A DNA stretch of 14,249 nucleotides from Desulfuromonadaceae bacterium (GCA_030639985.1 DAOWKG010000185.1:1-14249), one strand, 5' to 3'; shown: positions 1 to 7,617, counted from the stretch's first letter. The notes: generated from the sequence alone by a model not told the origin. Numbers and translations: made by a program.

Positions 1-96
1 GGACAGTAGTGACTGTGAATATTAAAATGGGGAAGTTGTGATAACTGATATCCGATCGGTAGCACGGCTTCTACCACATCAAAATGGAGGCACCAG

Positions 97-1383
97 ATGA
101 GGAAACACGTCTTTACCCTCTTAGCCGGAGTATGCAGTTTATTGCTTCTGGCTGGAACTGTCATGGCTGGAGATGTCTGCATTGACTGCCACAGCAACAT
201 TTCTCCCGGTCAAGTTAAGGACTGGGAAAGCAGTGCCCATGCCAAAATGGGAGTTAGTTGTGATGCCTGTCACGGTGATGCCCACAAAAATGCTATTGAC
301 TACAAAAAAGCGGTTATGCCCAGCGAGCAAGTTTGTCAGGAATGCCACGAAGAGCAGTTCACCTCTTTCTCCCATGGCAAGCACAATTATGGCTGGAAAG
401 TCCTGAATGCCATTCCGGCAACCCACTTTGCTCCCGATGAGCTCATCGAAGGTGGTCGTGGTTGCGGTGGTTGCCACAATATGGGGATCAAAACCGAAGA
501 AGAGAAGGCCGCACAACTGGCCAAGGGGTATCGTTATCAAACTAACTCCTGTGACGAGTGCCATACCCGTCATGCATTCTCAAAAAAGGAAGCAAACAAT
601 CCTAAAGCCTGTCGCACCTGTCACATGGGCTACGACCATCCCCAGTGGGAAATGTGGTCCAGCTCCAAACATGGTACCCGTTATTTTGCCAAAAAAGAGG
701 GTGATTTACCTGAAGGTGCTGCCGCTCCGACCTGTCAGACTTGTCACCTGCCAAATGGCACCCATGAAAACCATACCGCCTGGGGTTTCCTCGGGGTTCG
801 CCTGCCACTGCCAGAAGATCCACAAGCTGCAGCGGACCGGGTAACTATTCTGAAAGCTCTCGGTGTTCTTGACCCTGAAACCGGCAAACCAACGGCGATT
901 CTTGATGCCGTACTATCGGTCGACGGCGTTCGTACCACTCAAGCGTCATGGCAAAAACTGCGCAACGAAATGCTTGACACCTGTACTCAATGCCACTCTT
1001 ATCAATACGCCAAAGAGCAGCTTGATATGGGCGATGACATGCTGACTAAAACCGATCGCCTGATGGCTGAAGCGATCGAAACCGTAGCGGCACTATACCA
1101 AGAAGGCATTATCATCAAGCCCGAAGGCTATCCCTTCAATTACCCATTCATCCTGGCACTGATGCATACTAATGGCGCTAACTGGGATGAGAACCTGGAC
1201 GGATTTTCTTATATCGATCAAGTTCTCTTACAGATGTACTTCAAGCATCGGATGCGGGCATATCAGGCGTTCTTCCATGTCAATCCAGACTACGCTTACT
1301 GGTACGGCTGGAATATGATGACCCAAGATCTAGGTGAAATTAAACACTTGGCAAAACAAATGCGAGCAGATCACAAAAAATAG
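97..1383 (+). CDS. Periplasmic octaheme cytochrome c, hydroxylamine oxidoreductase (HAO)-like
   Basis: A 428-residue exported multiheme cytochrome. Residues 1-24 form a Sec signal peptide (basic MRKH, hydrophobic core, likely cleavage after VMA). Eight CXXCH heme-c motifs begin at Cys28, 55, 80, 123, 152, 172, 213 and 296; many extra His residues (48, 63, 93, 96, 110, 159, 181, 192, 223, 226) could be distal ligands. A mostly helical, Tyr/Trp/Met-rich C-terminal region (about 301-428) follows the last heme. Eight hemes plus such a tail is the HAO-family plan. Known members oxidise hydroxylamine or hydrazine, or (the epsilonproteobacterial type) reduce nitrite or hydroxylamine. Which applies depends on the cross-linking Tyr at the active heme, which I cannot place without an alignment. 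GGAGG precedes the ATG by 7 nt. A short reading frame ending at 39-41 could be an upstream gene's tail. A hairpin terminator follows. The octaheme call is secure; the reaction is open. Confidence 0.88.
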   Translation: MRKHVFTLLAGVCSLLLLAGTVMAGDVCIDCHSNISPGQVKDWESSAHAKMGVSCDACHGDAHKNAIDYKKAVMPSEQVCQECHEEQFTSFSHGKHNYGWKVLNAIPATHFAPDELIEGGRGCGGCHNMGIKTEEEKAAQLAKGYRYQTNSCDECHTRHAFSKKEANNPKACRTCHMGYDHPQWEMWSSSKHGTRYFAKKEGDLPEGAAAPTCQTCHLPNGTHENHTAWGFLGVRLPLPEDPQAAADRVTILKALGVLDPETGKPTAILDAVLSVDGVRTTQASWQKLRNEMLDTCTQCHSYQYAKEQLDMGDDMLTKTDRLMAEAIETVAALYQEGIIIKPEGYPFNYPFILALMHTNGANWDENLDGFSYIDQVLLQMYFKHRMRAYQAFFHVNPDYAYWYGWNMMTQDLGEIKHLAKQMRADHKK

Positions 1384-1417
1384 TCGCAATTTTTGAAAAA
1401 TGGACAAAGGTAGGATT

Positions 1418-1453
1418 CCGGGGGCACGGATTTATTACGTGCCCCCGGTTTAA
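1418..1453 (+). terminator. Intrinsic terminator after the octaheme cytochrome
   Basis: A perfect 11-bp GC-rich stem (1418-1428 with 1438-1448, left arm CCGGGGGCACG) encloses a 9-nt AT-rich loop and is followed by TTTAAATT. It lies 34 bp past the cytochrome stop codon and also faces the end of the convergent small gene. The T tract is on the plus-strand side only, so it is called for the plus strand; it may also stall transcription arriving from the minus strand. Confidence 0.8.
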
Positions 1454-1475
1454 ATTGAAGCATATAGCAAGGTGT

Positions 1476-1670
1476 TTACGCCGGTAAATTCATCGCCTCC
1501 AGCGTCCCTTCGACCATGTCGGCAAACTGTTTGAGGCTGGCTGCGGCAGACGCATCAAGATCATTCCATGCCACCCGAAGACTGTCATCTTCAGCATCAC
1601 CACGCTTTAAATAAAAATGTGATTCCGGTTCTATTTCTACCGTGACGTTATCAGTTTTGATCGTAAGCAT
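1476..1670 (-). CDS. Small acidic hypothetical protein at the end of the hisAFE unit
   Basis: A 64-residue protein that I do not recognise. It starts MLTIKTDNVTVEIEPE and is acidic. The N-terminal third looks like beta strands (alternating hydrophobic and charged residues) and the last 25 residues, rich in Ala and Leu, like a helix. It has no signal peptide, membrane segment or cysteine. Support for a real gene is a good ribosome binding site (AAAGGA, about 7 nt before the ATG), position 24 bp after hisE on the same strand, and an end just before the terminator hairpin. It is probably co-transcribed with hisAFE. Nothing in the sequence ties it to histidine synthesis. Confidence 0.65.
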   Translation of the reverse strand: MLTIKTDNVTVEIEPESHFYLKRGDAEDDSLRVAWNDLDASAAASLKQFADMVEGTLEAMNLPA

Positions 1671-1694
1671 ATAAAAATTCCTTTCGGTAATTGT

Positions 1695-2039
1695 TTACCG
1701 GTTCGCCTTTTCTTCAATTCCTGACATCCCAAAACGACTCGCCAGCTCAGCATATATTTTTTCGGGGGGTAAATCGTAGTACCCCAACAGTATCAGAACG
1801 TGAAAAAACAGATCGGCAACCTCTGACACTACTTCATCCTGATTTCCACCTTTGCCGGCAACCGCTGTTTCTGTCGCTTCCTCCCCGATCTTACTGAGGA
1901 TTTTATCTAAGCCTTTATCAAATAACGATTTAACATATGACTCTTCGCCATCACCCAGCTGTTTACGCTCCTGAATAACCTGATAGACTGCATCGAGAAT
2001 ATCTTGGGTAGCTACCGGCTGTTGTGTTGATACTGTCAT
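1695..2039 (-). CDS. hisE: Phosphoribosyl-ATP pyrophosphatase HisE
   Basis: Hydrolyses phosphoribosyl-ATP to phosphoribosyl-AMP and diphosphate, step 2 of histidine synthesis, in the cytoplasm. With the chosen start the protein has 114 residues, near the usual 100-110 for stand-alone HisE. The all-alpha MazG-like signature is visible: KIGEEATE near the middle, then EVADLFFHVLILL, which supply the metal-binding acidic residues. The frame is open back to 2060, overlapping the end of hisF, but the ATG at 2037-2039 is preceded by GGAG at good spacing, and the extra residues fit no HisE N-terminus. There is no fused HisI (phosphoribosyl-AMP cyclohydrolase) domain, so HisI must be encoded elsewhere. 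The gene lies 17 bp after hisF. Confidence 0.93.
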   Translation of the reverse strand: MTVSTQQPVATQDILDAVYQVIQERKQLGDGEESYVKSLFDKGLDKILSKIGEEATETAVAGKGGNQDEVVSEVADLFFHVLILLGYYDLPPEKIYAELASRFGMSGIEEKANR

Positions 2040-2056
2040 TCTATTCTCCGTTTTCA

Positions 2057-2824
2057 TCAAATCCGCGCCGCGACACCATGGTCACGCAAATATTCCTTGC
2101 ATTCGGCAATAGTATATTCTTTAAAATGGAAGATCGAAGCTGCCAATGCGGCGCTAGCACCACCTTCTACCAGTCCTTCACGGATATGTTCCAGATTGCC
2201 CACCCCTCCAGAAGCAATTACCGGGATCTCAACCGCATCACTTACCGCCCGGGTAAGGGCGATATCGTAACCATCCTTGGTCCCATCACAATCCATTGAA
2301 GTAAGGAGGATTTCGCCACAACCCAAACGTGCCATCTGCTGCGCCCAGCCTACCGCATCAATACCGGTTTGTTTACGCCCACCGTGGGTGTAAACCTCCC
2401 ATGCTTGCGGTACTGAATGGGGAATCTGCCGGGCATCAATCGCCACGACAATGCACTGGCTGCCAAAGCGTTCCGAGGCCTCACGAACAAAATCTGGTCG
2501 GAGTACCGCAGCAGTATTAATTGACACTTTATCGGCTCCAGCATTAAGAAGATTACGGATATCGGCAATTTCACGGACCCCGCCACCAACTGTCAGTGGC
2601 ATAAACACCCGTTCGGCAGTTTTAGCGACAACATCGAGGATAATGCCACGATTATCACTACTGGCGGTTATATCGAGAAAGGTCAGCTCATCGGCCCCCT
2701 GTTCACTGTACGCTTGTGCCGCTTCAACTGGATCACCGGCATCACGCAAGCCGACAAAGTTCACCCCTTTGACAATCCGACCATCCTTAACATCGAGACA
2801 GGGGATAATTCTTTTGGTCAGCAT
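2057..2824 (-). CDS. hisF: Imidazole glycerol phosphate synthase cyclase subunit HisF
   Basis: With HisH it forms imidazole glycerol phosphate synthase. HisF takes ammonia delivered by HisH and converts PRFAR into imidazole glycerol phosphate and AICAR. With the ATG at 2822-2824 the protein has 255 residues, the normal length, and begins [15 protein letters not shown]. The catalytic pair is present: Asp11 (IIPCLD) and Asp130 (VVAID). The phosphate-binding half-barrel repeats are seen in LTVGGGVR (about 77-84) and [12 protein letters not shown] two codons upstream is possible, but the ATG overlaps the hisA stop by one base (TGATG) and has a GGGAGGG ribosome binding site, implying translational coupling to hisA. 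Its partner HisH is encoded more than 6 kb away. Confidence 0.97.
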   Translation of the reverse strand: MLTKRIIPCLDVKDGRIVKGVNFVGLRDAGDPVEAAQAYSEQGADELTFLDITASSDNRGIILDVVAKTAERVFMPLTVGGGVREIADIRNLLNAGADKVSINTAAVLRPDFVREASERFGSQCIVVAIDARQIPHSVPQAWEVYTHGGRKQTGIDAVGWAQQMARLGCGEILLTSMDCDGTKDGYDIALTRAVSDAVEIPVIASGGVGNLEHIREGLVEGGASAALAASIFHFKEYTIAECKEYLRDHGVAARI

Positions 2825-3555
2825 CAGCACCCTCCCCTGGTCAACGCCACCGCTTCACGCAGATCGATTGCACCCGAATAAATCGCTTTCCCGGTGATAA
2901 CTCCAGTGACTCCAGCCGCTTCGGTCTTCAACAGGCGCCGAATGTCATCCAGGGTTGATAATCCCCCCGAAGCAATAACTGGAATATTAATCGCCGCAGC
3001 CAAAGCCATCGTTGCTTCGATATTTGGCCCCTGCATCATCCCGTCACGGGCAATATCGGTATAGATGATGGCCTCGACCCCGAAACCCTCCATCTCTTTA
3101 GCCATTTCGGTAGCTTTTTTCTCAGTCACATCGGCCCAGCCACGCACCGCTACCAGACCATCTTTGGCATCGATGCCAACAACAATCTGACCGGGAAACT
3201 TTTGACATGCCTCCTTAACCAAAGCCGGGTTTTCCTTGGCAACAGTGCCCAGAATTACCCGATTAATACCCAACTCAAGGTACGCCTCAATCGTTTTCAT
3301 ATCCCGAATTCCACCACCCAACTCGGAAGGAATATCAATTGCGGCGACAATCGCTTCGATAGCAGCCTTGTTTTTCGGTGTGCCGGCAAAAGCACCATCA
3401 AGATCAACAATATGGAGATACTCTCCCCCCTGCTCCTGCCAGATCAACGCTTGTGCTGCCGGATCATCGTTATAGATCGTATCTTTATCCATCAGCCCCT
3501 GCTCCAACCGGACACAGCAGCCATCTTTAAGATCAATAGCGGGTAAAATAATCAT
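2824..3555 (-). CDS. hisA: ProFAR isomerase HisA
   Basis: Phosphoribosylformimino-5-aminoimidazole carboxamide ribotide isomerase, step 4 of histidine synthesis, a cytoplasmic (beta/alpha)8 barrel. The 243-residue length is typical. It starts [12 protein letters not shown], with catalytic Asp8 and Asp129 (VVGIDAKDG). Phosphate-binding loops ELGGGIR (about 78-84) and VIASGGLS are intact. The ATG has AAAGGA about 13 nt upstream. This is the first gene after the break in the his operon: in a continuous operon it would follow hisH directly, but here 458 bp without a clear gene precede it. A candidate promoter lies at 3608-3636. Confidence 0.97.
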   Translation of the reverse strand: MIILPAIDLKDGCCVRLEQGLMDKDTIYNDDPAAQALIWQEQGGEYLHIVDLDGAFAGTPKNKAAIEAIVAAIDIPSELGGGIRDMKTIEAYLELGINRVILGTVAKENPALVKEACQKFPGQIVVGIDAKDGLVAVRGWADVTEKKATEMAKEMEGFGVEAIIYTDIARDGMMQGPNIEATMALAAAINIPVIASGGLSTLDDIRRLLKTEAAGVTGVITGKAIYSGAIDLREAVALTRGGC

Positions 3556-4013
3556 TATTTTGCAAATCCTTTATAGCTGGCACAGTAGTGCAGATAAAAT
3601 GTGCTTGACTATAAATATTATTGCCGCATAGAGCAATCCCGGAATGATATTTCTCCATATTAGCAATGAAAAAGCTACTAGGCTTTAACTGCTGGCCCAT
3701 TAAGAGCGTCCAACTCAATCCCAATGTCAATACTGACCCTGGGGTAACTAGGAATACTCCTCTATTTGGCTTGTATTCCCATTTCACCTCCATTATCCTA
3801 GCGCCATGCTAGGAATTACTTATATCATTGCCACCAGATGCCCCCATCAGACCACTCAACTTAACCCACTTCGCAAAGCAATCAGTACTGGAACCCTTTC
3901 GGTTCGGAAGCATTTATTGCCCAGATGAAGTTTCAACTGCACTGCATCCACTCATCTGGAAAACGCTACGACACCATCAATTTATTACTTTAAACTGCAA
4001 TCAGGAGATTATT
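3556..4013. other. Intergenic region between divergent hisA and yedF
   Basis: 458 bp between divergent genes with no gene I can defend. It holds the candidate hisA promoter, a 7-bp hairpin at 3796-3814 (TCCTAGC and its complement around GCCAT), and two weak open frames. One is on the minus strand (3533-3793, 86 codons) and would overlap the start of hisA; it resembles no family I know. The other is the plus-strand frame that continues upstream from the yedF start to 3828. A strong-looking GGAGG at 3785-3789 on the minus strand leads only to a six-codon frame. These could be remains of a decayed gene at the rearrangement junction. Confidence 0.5.
3608..3636 (-). promoter_or_regulatory. Candidate sigma-70 promoter for hisA-hisF-hisE
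   Basis: On the minus strand TTGCTC (-35 position, 3 of 6 consensus bases) and TATAGT (-10 position, 5 of 6) are exactly 17 bp apart. They would give a leader of roughly 45 nt before the hisA start. A promoter is expected here because hisA is cut off from hisH by genes running the other way. This is a pattern match in AT-rich DNA only. Confidence 0.4.
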
Positions 4014-4604
4014 TTGAAAATAGATGCTAGAGGTGAAGCCTGCCCGACACCAGTCATAATGACTAAAAAGGCTCTTGAGAATATTGATGAAGGTATCCTG
4101 ACGGTTTTAGTGGATAATTTTGCATCAAAAGAAAATGTAATTAAATATGCTATGAGCTTGGGACATTCATGCGAATTTGTTGAGAATGATAATGTTTTCA
4201 CCGTTGATATCGCAATTGGTTATCCATGCGATCTGCCGGTGAACAAACAGGCCAGCAATGATGTCAACAAAATGAATATTGTTGTCTTTGTGACCTCAGA
4301 TTCTATTGGTGACGCTAACGAACTAGGTAAAACACTGATGCAAGGATTTATTGGCAATATCATTAATATGGAGTCATTGCCTAAAACAATTATTCTTGTT
4401 AATACCGGCATTAATTTGACGACTTTAAATCACGATACGGTTACAGCGTTAAATATTTTGGCAGAAAAGAATATTGAAATATTAAGCTGTGGTGCATGTT
4501 TAACCTATTTCAATCTTGAACATAACTTAAAAGTAGGCGAGATTACCGATGCCCATCGAGTCATGACCAGATTATTTGCAGCTGATAAAGTAATTAAATT
4601 ATAA
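4014..4604 (+). CDS. yedF: Selenium-metabolism sulfurtransferase-like protein YedF
   Basis: A 196-residue cytoplasmic protein with an N-terminal TusA/SirA-like domain (1-70) and a DsrE-like C-terminal domain (about 85-190), the layout of the YedF family that neighbours selD in selenium-using bacteria. The TusA active-site motif is intact (EACPTP, Cys10), and a second cysteine pair sits in SCGACL (Cys159, Cys162). Its proposed role is handling reactive selenium or sulfur for SelD; the biochemistry is not settled. The start chosen is TTG at 4014. AGGAG lies 5-9 nt upstream, and family homology begins at once with KIDARGEACP. The frame stays open to an ATG at 3828, but those 62 codons look unrelated. 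selD follows after 35 bp, so the two are probably one transcript. The gene is more AT-rich than the his genes. Confidence 0.9.
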   Translation: MKIDARGEACPTPVIMTKKALENIDEGILTVLVDNFASKENVIKYAMSLGHSCEFVENDNVFTVDIAIGYPCDLPVNKQASNDVNKMNIVVFVTSDSIGDANELGKTLMQGFIGNIINMESLPKTIILVNTGINLTTLNHDTVTALNILAEKNIEILSCGACLTYFNLEHNLKVGEITDAHRVMTRLFAADKVIKL

Positions 4605-4639
4605 AATAGATAGTTATTTACGAACGGAGAATAGATTCT

Positions 4640-5665
4640 ATGAAATTGACCCATATAGCTAAAGCTGCTGGTTGAGCTGCTAAAATAGGTCCGGGTGACC
4701 TACACGAAACTCTTTCCGATTTGAATGTTTATCGCGACTCCAGGCTGGAGGTAGGATTTGAAACCAGTGATGACGCCGGTGTATTCAAAATTGATGACGA
4801 TAAAAGTCTGGTTCAAACTGTTGATTTCATAACCCCTGTTGTGGACGATCCCTATAAATTCGGACAGATTGCAGCGCTCAATTCACTCAGCGATGTCTAT
4901 GCTATGGGCGGGACACCCCTAACTGCCATGTCAATCTTGATGTATAACTGCAATATTGACAAAAAGCTGATCCAGCTGATGATGCAAGGTGCTTGCGATG
5001 AGCTTAAAAAGGCAAAGTGTACCCTCTTAGGTGGTCATACCGTCGAAGATCAAGAAGTAAAACTAGGCTTCTCTATAACCGGAACAGTGGCAAATGGGAC
5101 GTTCTATAAAAATTCGTCTCTCCGAGCGGGGGATCGCCTTATCTACACCAAGCCTTTGGGAATAGGTATTGTCGCTACCGCTCTAAAAGGGGAGCTAACA
5201 ACTGCAGATGAGACCGAGCAGATTGAAGCTATCATGCTGACTTCGAATGCAAAAGCTGCGGAACTTCTCAAAAAATATAATGTATCTGCGTGTACCGACA
5301 TCACTGGTTTTGGGTTGGCTGGGCATGGGTTGGAAATGGCTTCAGGTTCCGATAAATCAATAGTATTTGAGATCGATAATATTGCATTTATTGAAAGCGC
5401 AATCAAATATGCAAATATGGGAATTATCCCCGCAGGTGCATACCAGAATAAACAATTCATGGACAATGATTACGTCTTTTCAAATGAGGGAAAAGAAAAG
5501 GAAATAATTCTATTTGATCCGCAGACAGCTGGTGGACTGCTAATAGGGGTTGCAAAAGAAGAGGCAGAATATCTTTTGGCAGATTTAATTGCTGCCGGGT
5601 ACCATGACTCAGCAGTAATTGGCAGCGTAACCGATCGGTTAGAAAAAGCAGTCAGATTTATCTAA
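4640..5665 (+). CDS. selD: Selenide, water dikinase SelD (selenoprotein, Sec at codon 12)
   Basis: Makes selenophosphate from selenide and ATP, the selenium donor for selenocysteine tRNA and selenouridine. The 341-residue product includes an in-frame TGA at 4673-4675, read as selenocysteine. The ATG at 4640 follows GGAG and opens MKLTHIAKAAG-Sec-AAKIGPGDL, so Sec12 and Lys15 match the catalytic Cys17/Lys20 arrangement of E. coli SelD. Conserved AIRS/PurM-type motifs follow: DDAGVF, QTVDFITPVVDDP, FGQIAALNSLSDVYAMGG, GGHTVED, CTDITGFGLAGHG and FDPQTAGGLL. A SECIS-like hairpin directly follows the TGA. Gene callers that treat TGA as stop would begin near 4721 and lose the active site. Expression requires SelA, SelB and tRNA-Sec encoded elsewhere. 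Downstream is a convergent gene beyond a hairpin. Confidence 0.95.
4673..4702 (+). promoter_or_regulatory. Selenocysteine UGA codon with bacterial SECIS-like hairpin in selD
   Basis: The TGA at 4673-4675 is followed 10 nt later by a perfect 6-bp stem (TAGGTC at 4686-4691, GACCTA at 4697-4702) closing a 5-nt CGGGT loop. Bacterial SECIS elements have a small apical loop with a G in its first two positions, roughly 16-37 nt after the UGA. Here the loop Gs begin about 18 nt after it. The hairpin also encodes the conserved IGPGDL residues, so it serves as both coding and recoding signal for SelB. Confidence 0.85.
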
Positions 5666-5673
5666 ATAATAAG

Positions 5674-5712
5674 TGGCTGTCCTAGACAATTTTCGGTGAG
5701 CCAGAACAGCCA
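5674..5712. terminator. Hairpin between convergent selD and roadblock gene
   Basis: A 12-bp stem with two mismatches (TGGCTGT core at 5674-5680 paired with ACAGCCA at 5706-5712) encloses a 15-nt loop, 8 bp past the selD stop and 13 bp from the end of the opposing gene. It is flanked by AT-rich DNA on both sides but lacks a long T run. It probably acts as a bidirectional terminator or 3'-end stabiliser. Confidence 0.5.
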
Positions 5713-5725
5713 TAAATAATTCATT

Positions 5726-6361
5726 TCAGATAACATCTCGAATTTCATCAAGGAACTCAGCCTGGGATGGCTTGTCGTCGATTTCTAATCGAAGCATCAC
5801 AGCAAGTTCACCAAGGCGTTCTGGTGATGGTTCTCCCTGTAACAACCATTTTTCTACCGCAATTTTTAATGCCTTACCAGCAACCGGCCCGATACGTTTC
5901 GCCAGAGCCCGTTTAATTTGGGCTAGCTTTTCTGATAATGGCCCATTGAGGACAGATTCCAGATCTGCTGGTTGATGAGGTGCTGGTGCTGGTTCAGCAG
6001 GAACTGGTGCCGGTTCACAATCTTCAATGAGGTCCAGCAGGTCGGCCAATAACATACTCACTGACATATTTATCAGATGAGATTTTGCATCGGGCTCGCA
6101 AATAATAATCAGTGATGATGAATCGCAGAGCTTTTTGACCAATAGCAGTGCTTCGTCATACTGAGCTTCGATGGAATTGACATCCAACTTGACAGTTTCA
6201 TTCAGTTTAAATATCCGGTGAAGGATATTGCCGATCCGTTTCTGGGTATCAGCTTTGAATATCTCCGGCATGTTGCTGGCAATAATCCCCTGCTTACTCT
6301 TATATACAGCTGCTCCCAAAACACCTGGGGTTACTTTCAACTCATCCAAAATTCCCTGCAT
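5726..6361 (-). CDS. Roadblock/LC7-domain protein with C-terminal helical domain
   Basis: A 211-residue cytoplasmic protein, last gene of the four-gene unit. Residues 1-110 form a roadblock/LC7-like domain (N-terminal helix, then LGAAVYKSKQGIIAS strands, ending in a long helix). A Pro/Ala-rich linker spans about 116-132. A helical C-terminal domain (about 140-211) carries the pattern RIGPVAGKAL and EKWLLQGEPSPERLGELAVMLRLEI, resembling a small conserved module found at the ends of some bacterial signalling proteins; I cannot name it with certainty. Roadblock proteins usually bind small Ras-like GTPases such as MglA or form dimers, but no GTPase gene is nearby. The start is the ATG at 6359-6361 with AAGGAG, whose TAA is the stop codon of the previous gene, so the two are coupled. 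The frame extends ten codons further up, which I reject. Confidence 0.8.
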   Translation of the reverse strand: MQGILDELKVTPGVLGAAVYKSKQGIIASNMPEIFKADTQKRIGNILHRIFKLNETVKLDVNSIEAQYDEALLLVKKLCDSSSLIIICEPDAKSHLINMSVSMLLADLLDLIEDCEPAPVPAEPAPAPHQPADLESVLNGPLSEKLAQIKRALAKRIGPVAGKALKIAVEKWLLQGEPSPERLGELAVMLRLEIDDKPSQAEFLDEIRDVI

Positions 6362-6371
6362 AATCAACTCC

Positions 6372-6710
6372 TTAAATTGTGATCTGATCAATAAGGGGCG
6401 TCAGTTGATCAATGATAATAGTTGGTGAGACGTGGGCATCCAAGTCAACTCCAACAATGATCCGTTCACCGAGCAAAGTCAGTATTCGGTCTCCAGAGAC
6501 CTGCTCCATAATCAAATGGTAAGGACCGGTAAACCCCAAATACGGTTTTAATTGCTCAGCTGTGACTGCAACATAGGCAACATAGTTACCCAAATTACCG
6601 CCCTGGTCACGACTATGAAGGATAACAGTTCCATCACGAGCAACAATAACCAATTTTTGAACACCAGCCAGACCTTCTGTCATGGCCTTGAATTCCTCTA
6701 GGGTTGACAT
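6372..6710 (-). CDS. Roadblock/LC7 family protein (single domain)
   Basis: A 112-residue protein consisting of one roadblock/LC7 domain. It starts with a helix (STLEEFKAMTEGLAGVQ), then the strand-turn-strand LVIVARDGTVILHS. A middle helix and the strands ILTLLGERIIVGVDLD follow, and a C-terminal helix closes the fold. This length and order match MglB-type proteins that form homodimers and regulate or scaffold small GTPases. Here it is likely to pair with the longer roadblock protein encoded directly downstream, since the genes are coupled (stop codon inside the next ribosome binding site). The start is supported by AAAGGAG 6 nt upstream. It follows the TPR-OmpA gene by 24 bp. The domain call is by pattern only; the partner is unknown. 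Confidence 0.78.
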   Translation of the reverse strand: MSTLEEFKAMTEGLAGVQKLVIVARDGTVILHSRDQGGNLGNYVAYVAVTAEQLKPYLGFTGPYHLIMEQVSGDRILTLLGERIIVGVDLDAHVSPTIIIDQLTPLIDQITI

Positions 6711-6734
6711 GTAAACTCCTTTAGTCTCTGGAAC

Positions 6735-7598
6735 TTATTGCTTCAGGCTTCTAAATTCAACCCGCCGATTCAGGGTGCGACTTTCAGTTGAGGTGTTAGG
6801 CGCAACGGGGCGAGTATCGCCATAATACGCGACAATTAAGGCTTCTGGCTGAATTGCAAATTTTTCGACCAAGTACTTCCTGACTTGCTCAGCACGATAC
6901 TTTGACAGCAGCAAGTTTGATCCCGGGTTCCCGATATTGTCGGTGTGGCCAGATATTTCAAATTTCTTGCCACTCAGAGCCGGATTTTCAAGCGCCTTGC
7001 CAACATTTATGAGCTGAGCCATCGCTTTCTCAGATAATTGCGATGATGCACTATAAAAATGAATTTGCATTCGCAACAGGGGGCCATCAACCGCCCCTTG
7101 CGTGGTTTCCTCCGCCTTGCTCTTCTGCATGACCTGGATAAACTCTGCAGATGTTATCTGCTCCCCCAATGCCGCCTTGTGCTTAATTCTAGCCAGATCA
7201 AGGGATGACCGAGCACGTTTGTTCTGTGGTACCAGCGTCAACCCTCTTTCGTAGGCAGCAATAGCCGACTTGGCATTCCCCAGCACCATGTAGATATCAC
7301 CCAAACCAAAAAAAGCTTTGTCATAATTACTGTCAAGTTCTGTCGCTTTAAGATAATTGCTTTGTGCCTTGTCGTACTTGCGGAGTCTTTCGGCTGCATA
7401 GGCGCAGCGGTAATGAATCTCTGCATCCTGAGGACAGAGCGTAAGCGCCTGATCGATCAGTTTTTGCTTCTTCAGCAGATTGCGCTGTTTTTTAATCTGA
7501 TCTTTGATCGTGCTGCATTCCTGTCCGGCGGCCAGCACCGGACAGGCTGTGAGTACAAGAATACAGATTGCAGCTATAAATTGTAAGGTTCTGTTCAT
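6735..7598 (-). CDS. Exported TPR protein with C-terminal OmpA-like peptidoglycan-binding domain
   Basis: A 287-residue envelope protein. The N-terminus (1-24) is an export signal that can be read two ways: signal peptidase I cleavage after VLA (residue 23), or a lipobox LTAC with Cys19 as lipidation site. TPR-like helical repeats cover about 45-145 (HYRCAYAAERLRKYDKAQSN, KAFFGLGDIYMVLGNAKSAI). The C-terminal OmpA/Pal/MotB domain (about 173-287) has ISGHTDNIGNPGSNLLLS, Arg236 in SKYRAEQV and the closing NRRVEF, so it should bind meso-diaminopimelate in peptidoglycan. It probably ties a periplasmic complex to the cell wall. It lies 19 bp after the heme sensor gene. GGGAGG is about 14 nt before the ATG, a little far, and no better start is seen. 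Confidence 0.88.
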   Translation of the reverse strand: MNRTLQFIAAICILVLTACPVLAAGQECSTIKDQIKKQRNLLKKQKLIDQALTLCPQDAEIHYRCAYAAERLRKYDKAQSNYLKATELDSNYDKAFFGLGDIYMVLGNAKSAIAAYERGLTLVPQNKRARSSLDLARIKHKAALGEQITSAEFIQVMQKSKAEETTQGAVDGPLLRMQIHFYSASSQLSEKAMAQLINVGKALENPALSGKKFEISGHTDNIGNPGSNLLLSKYRAEQVRKYLVEKFAIQPEALIVAYYGDTRPVAPNTSTESRTLNRRVEFRSLKQ

Positions 7599-7617
7599 GG
7601 AGTTATTCGTGACCTCC

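Noticed and set aside
1..41. Short plus-strand frame ending at TGA 39-41, possibly the tail of an upstream gene.
   Set aside because: Only 12 codons are visible with no recognisable motif; two other frames also close within the first 25 bases, so the end of a real gene cannot be told from chance.
3533..3793. 86-codon minus-strand frame beginning MEVKWEYKPNRG.
   Set aside because: It overlaps the hisA start, has only a weak site before its ATG, and resembles no family; treated as intergenic or decayed sequence.
3880..3920. Search for a tRNA-Sec gene near selD, prompted by a GGTTCG motif.
   Set aside because: No cloverleaf, long variable arm or UCA anticodon could be folded around it; selC is presumably elsewhere.
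3828..4013. N-terminal extension of YedF from an ATG at 3828.
   Set aside because: The TusA domain starts immediately at the TTG at 4014, which has AGGAG at proper spacing; the extra 62 residues are unlike any YedF N-terminus.
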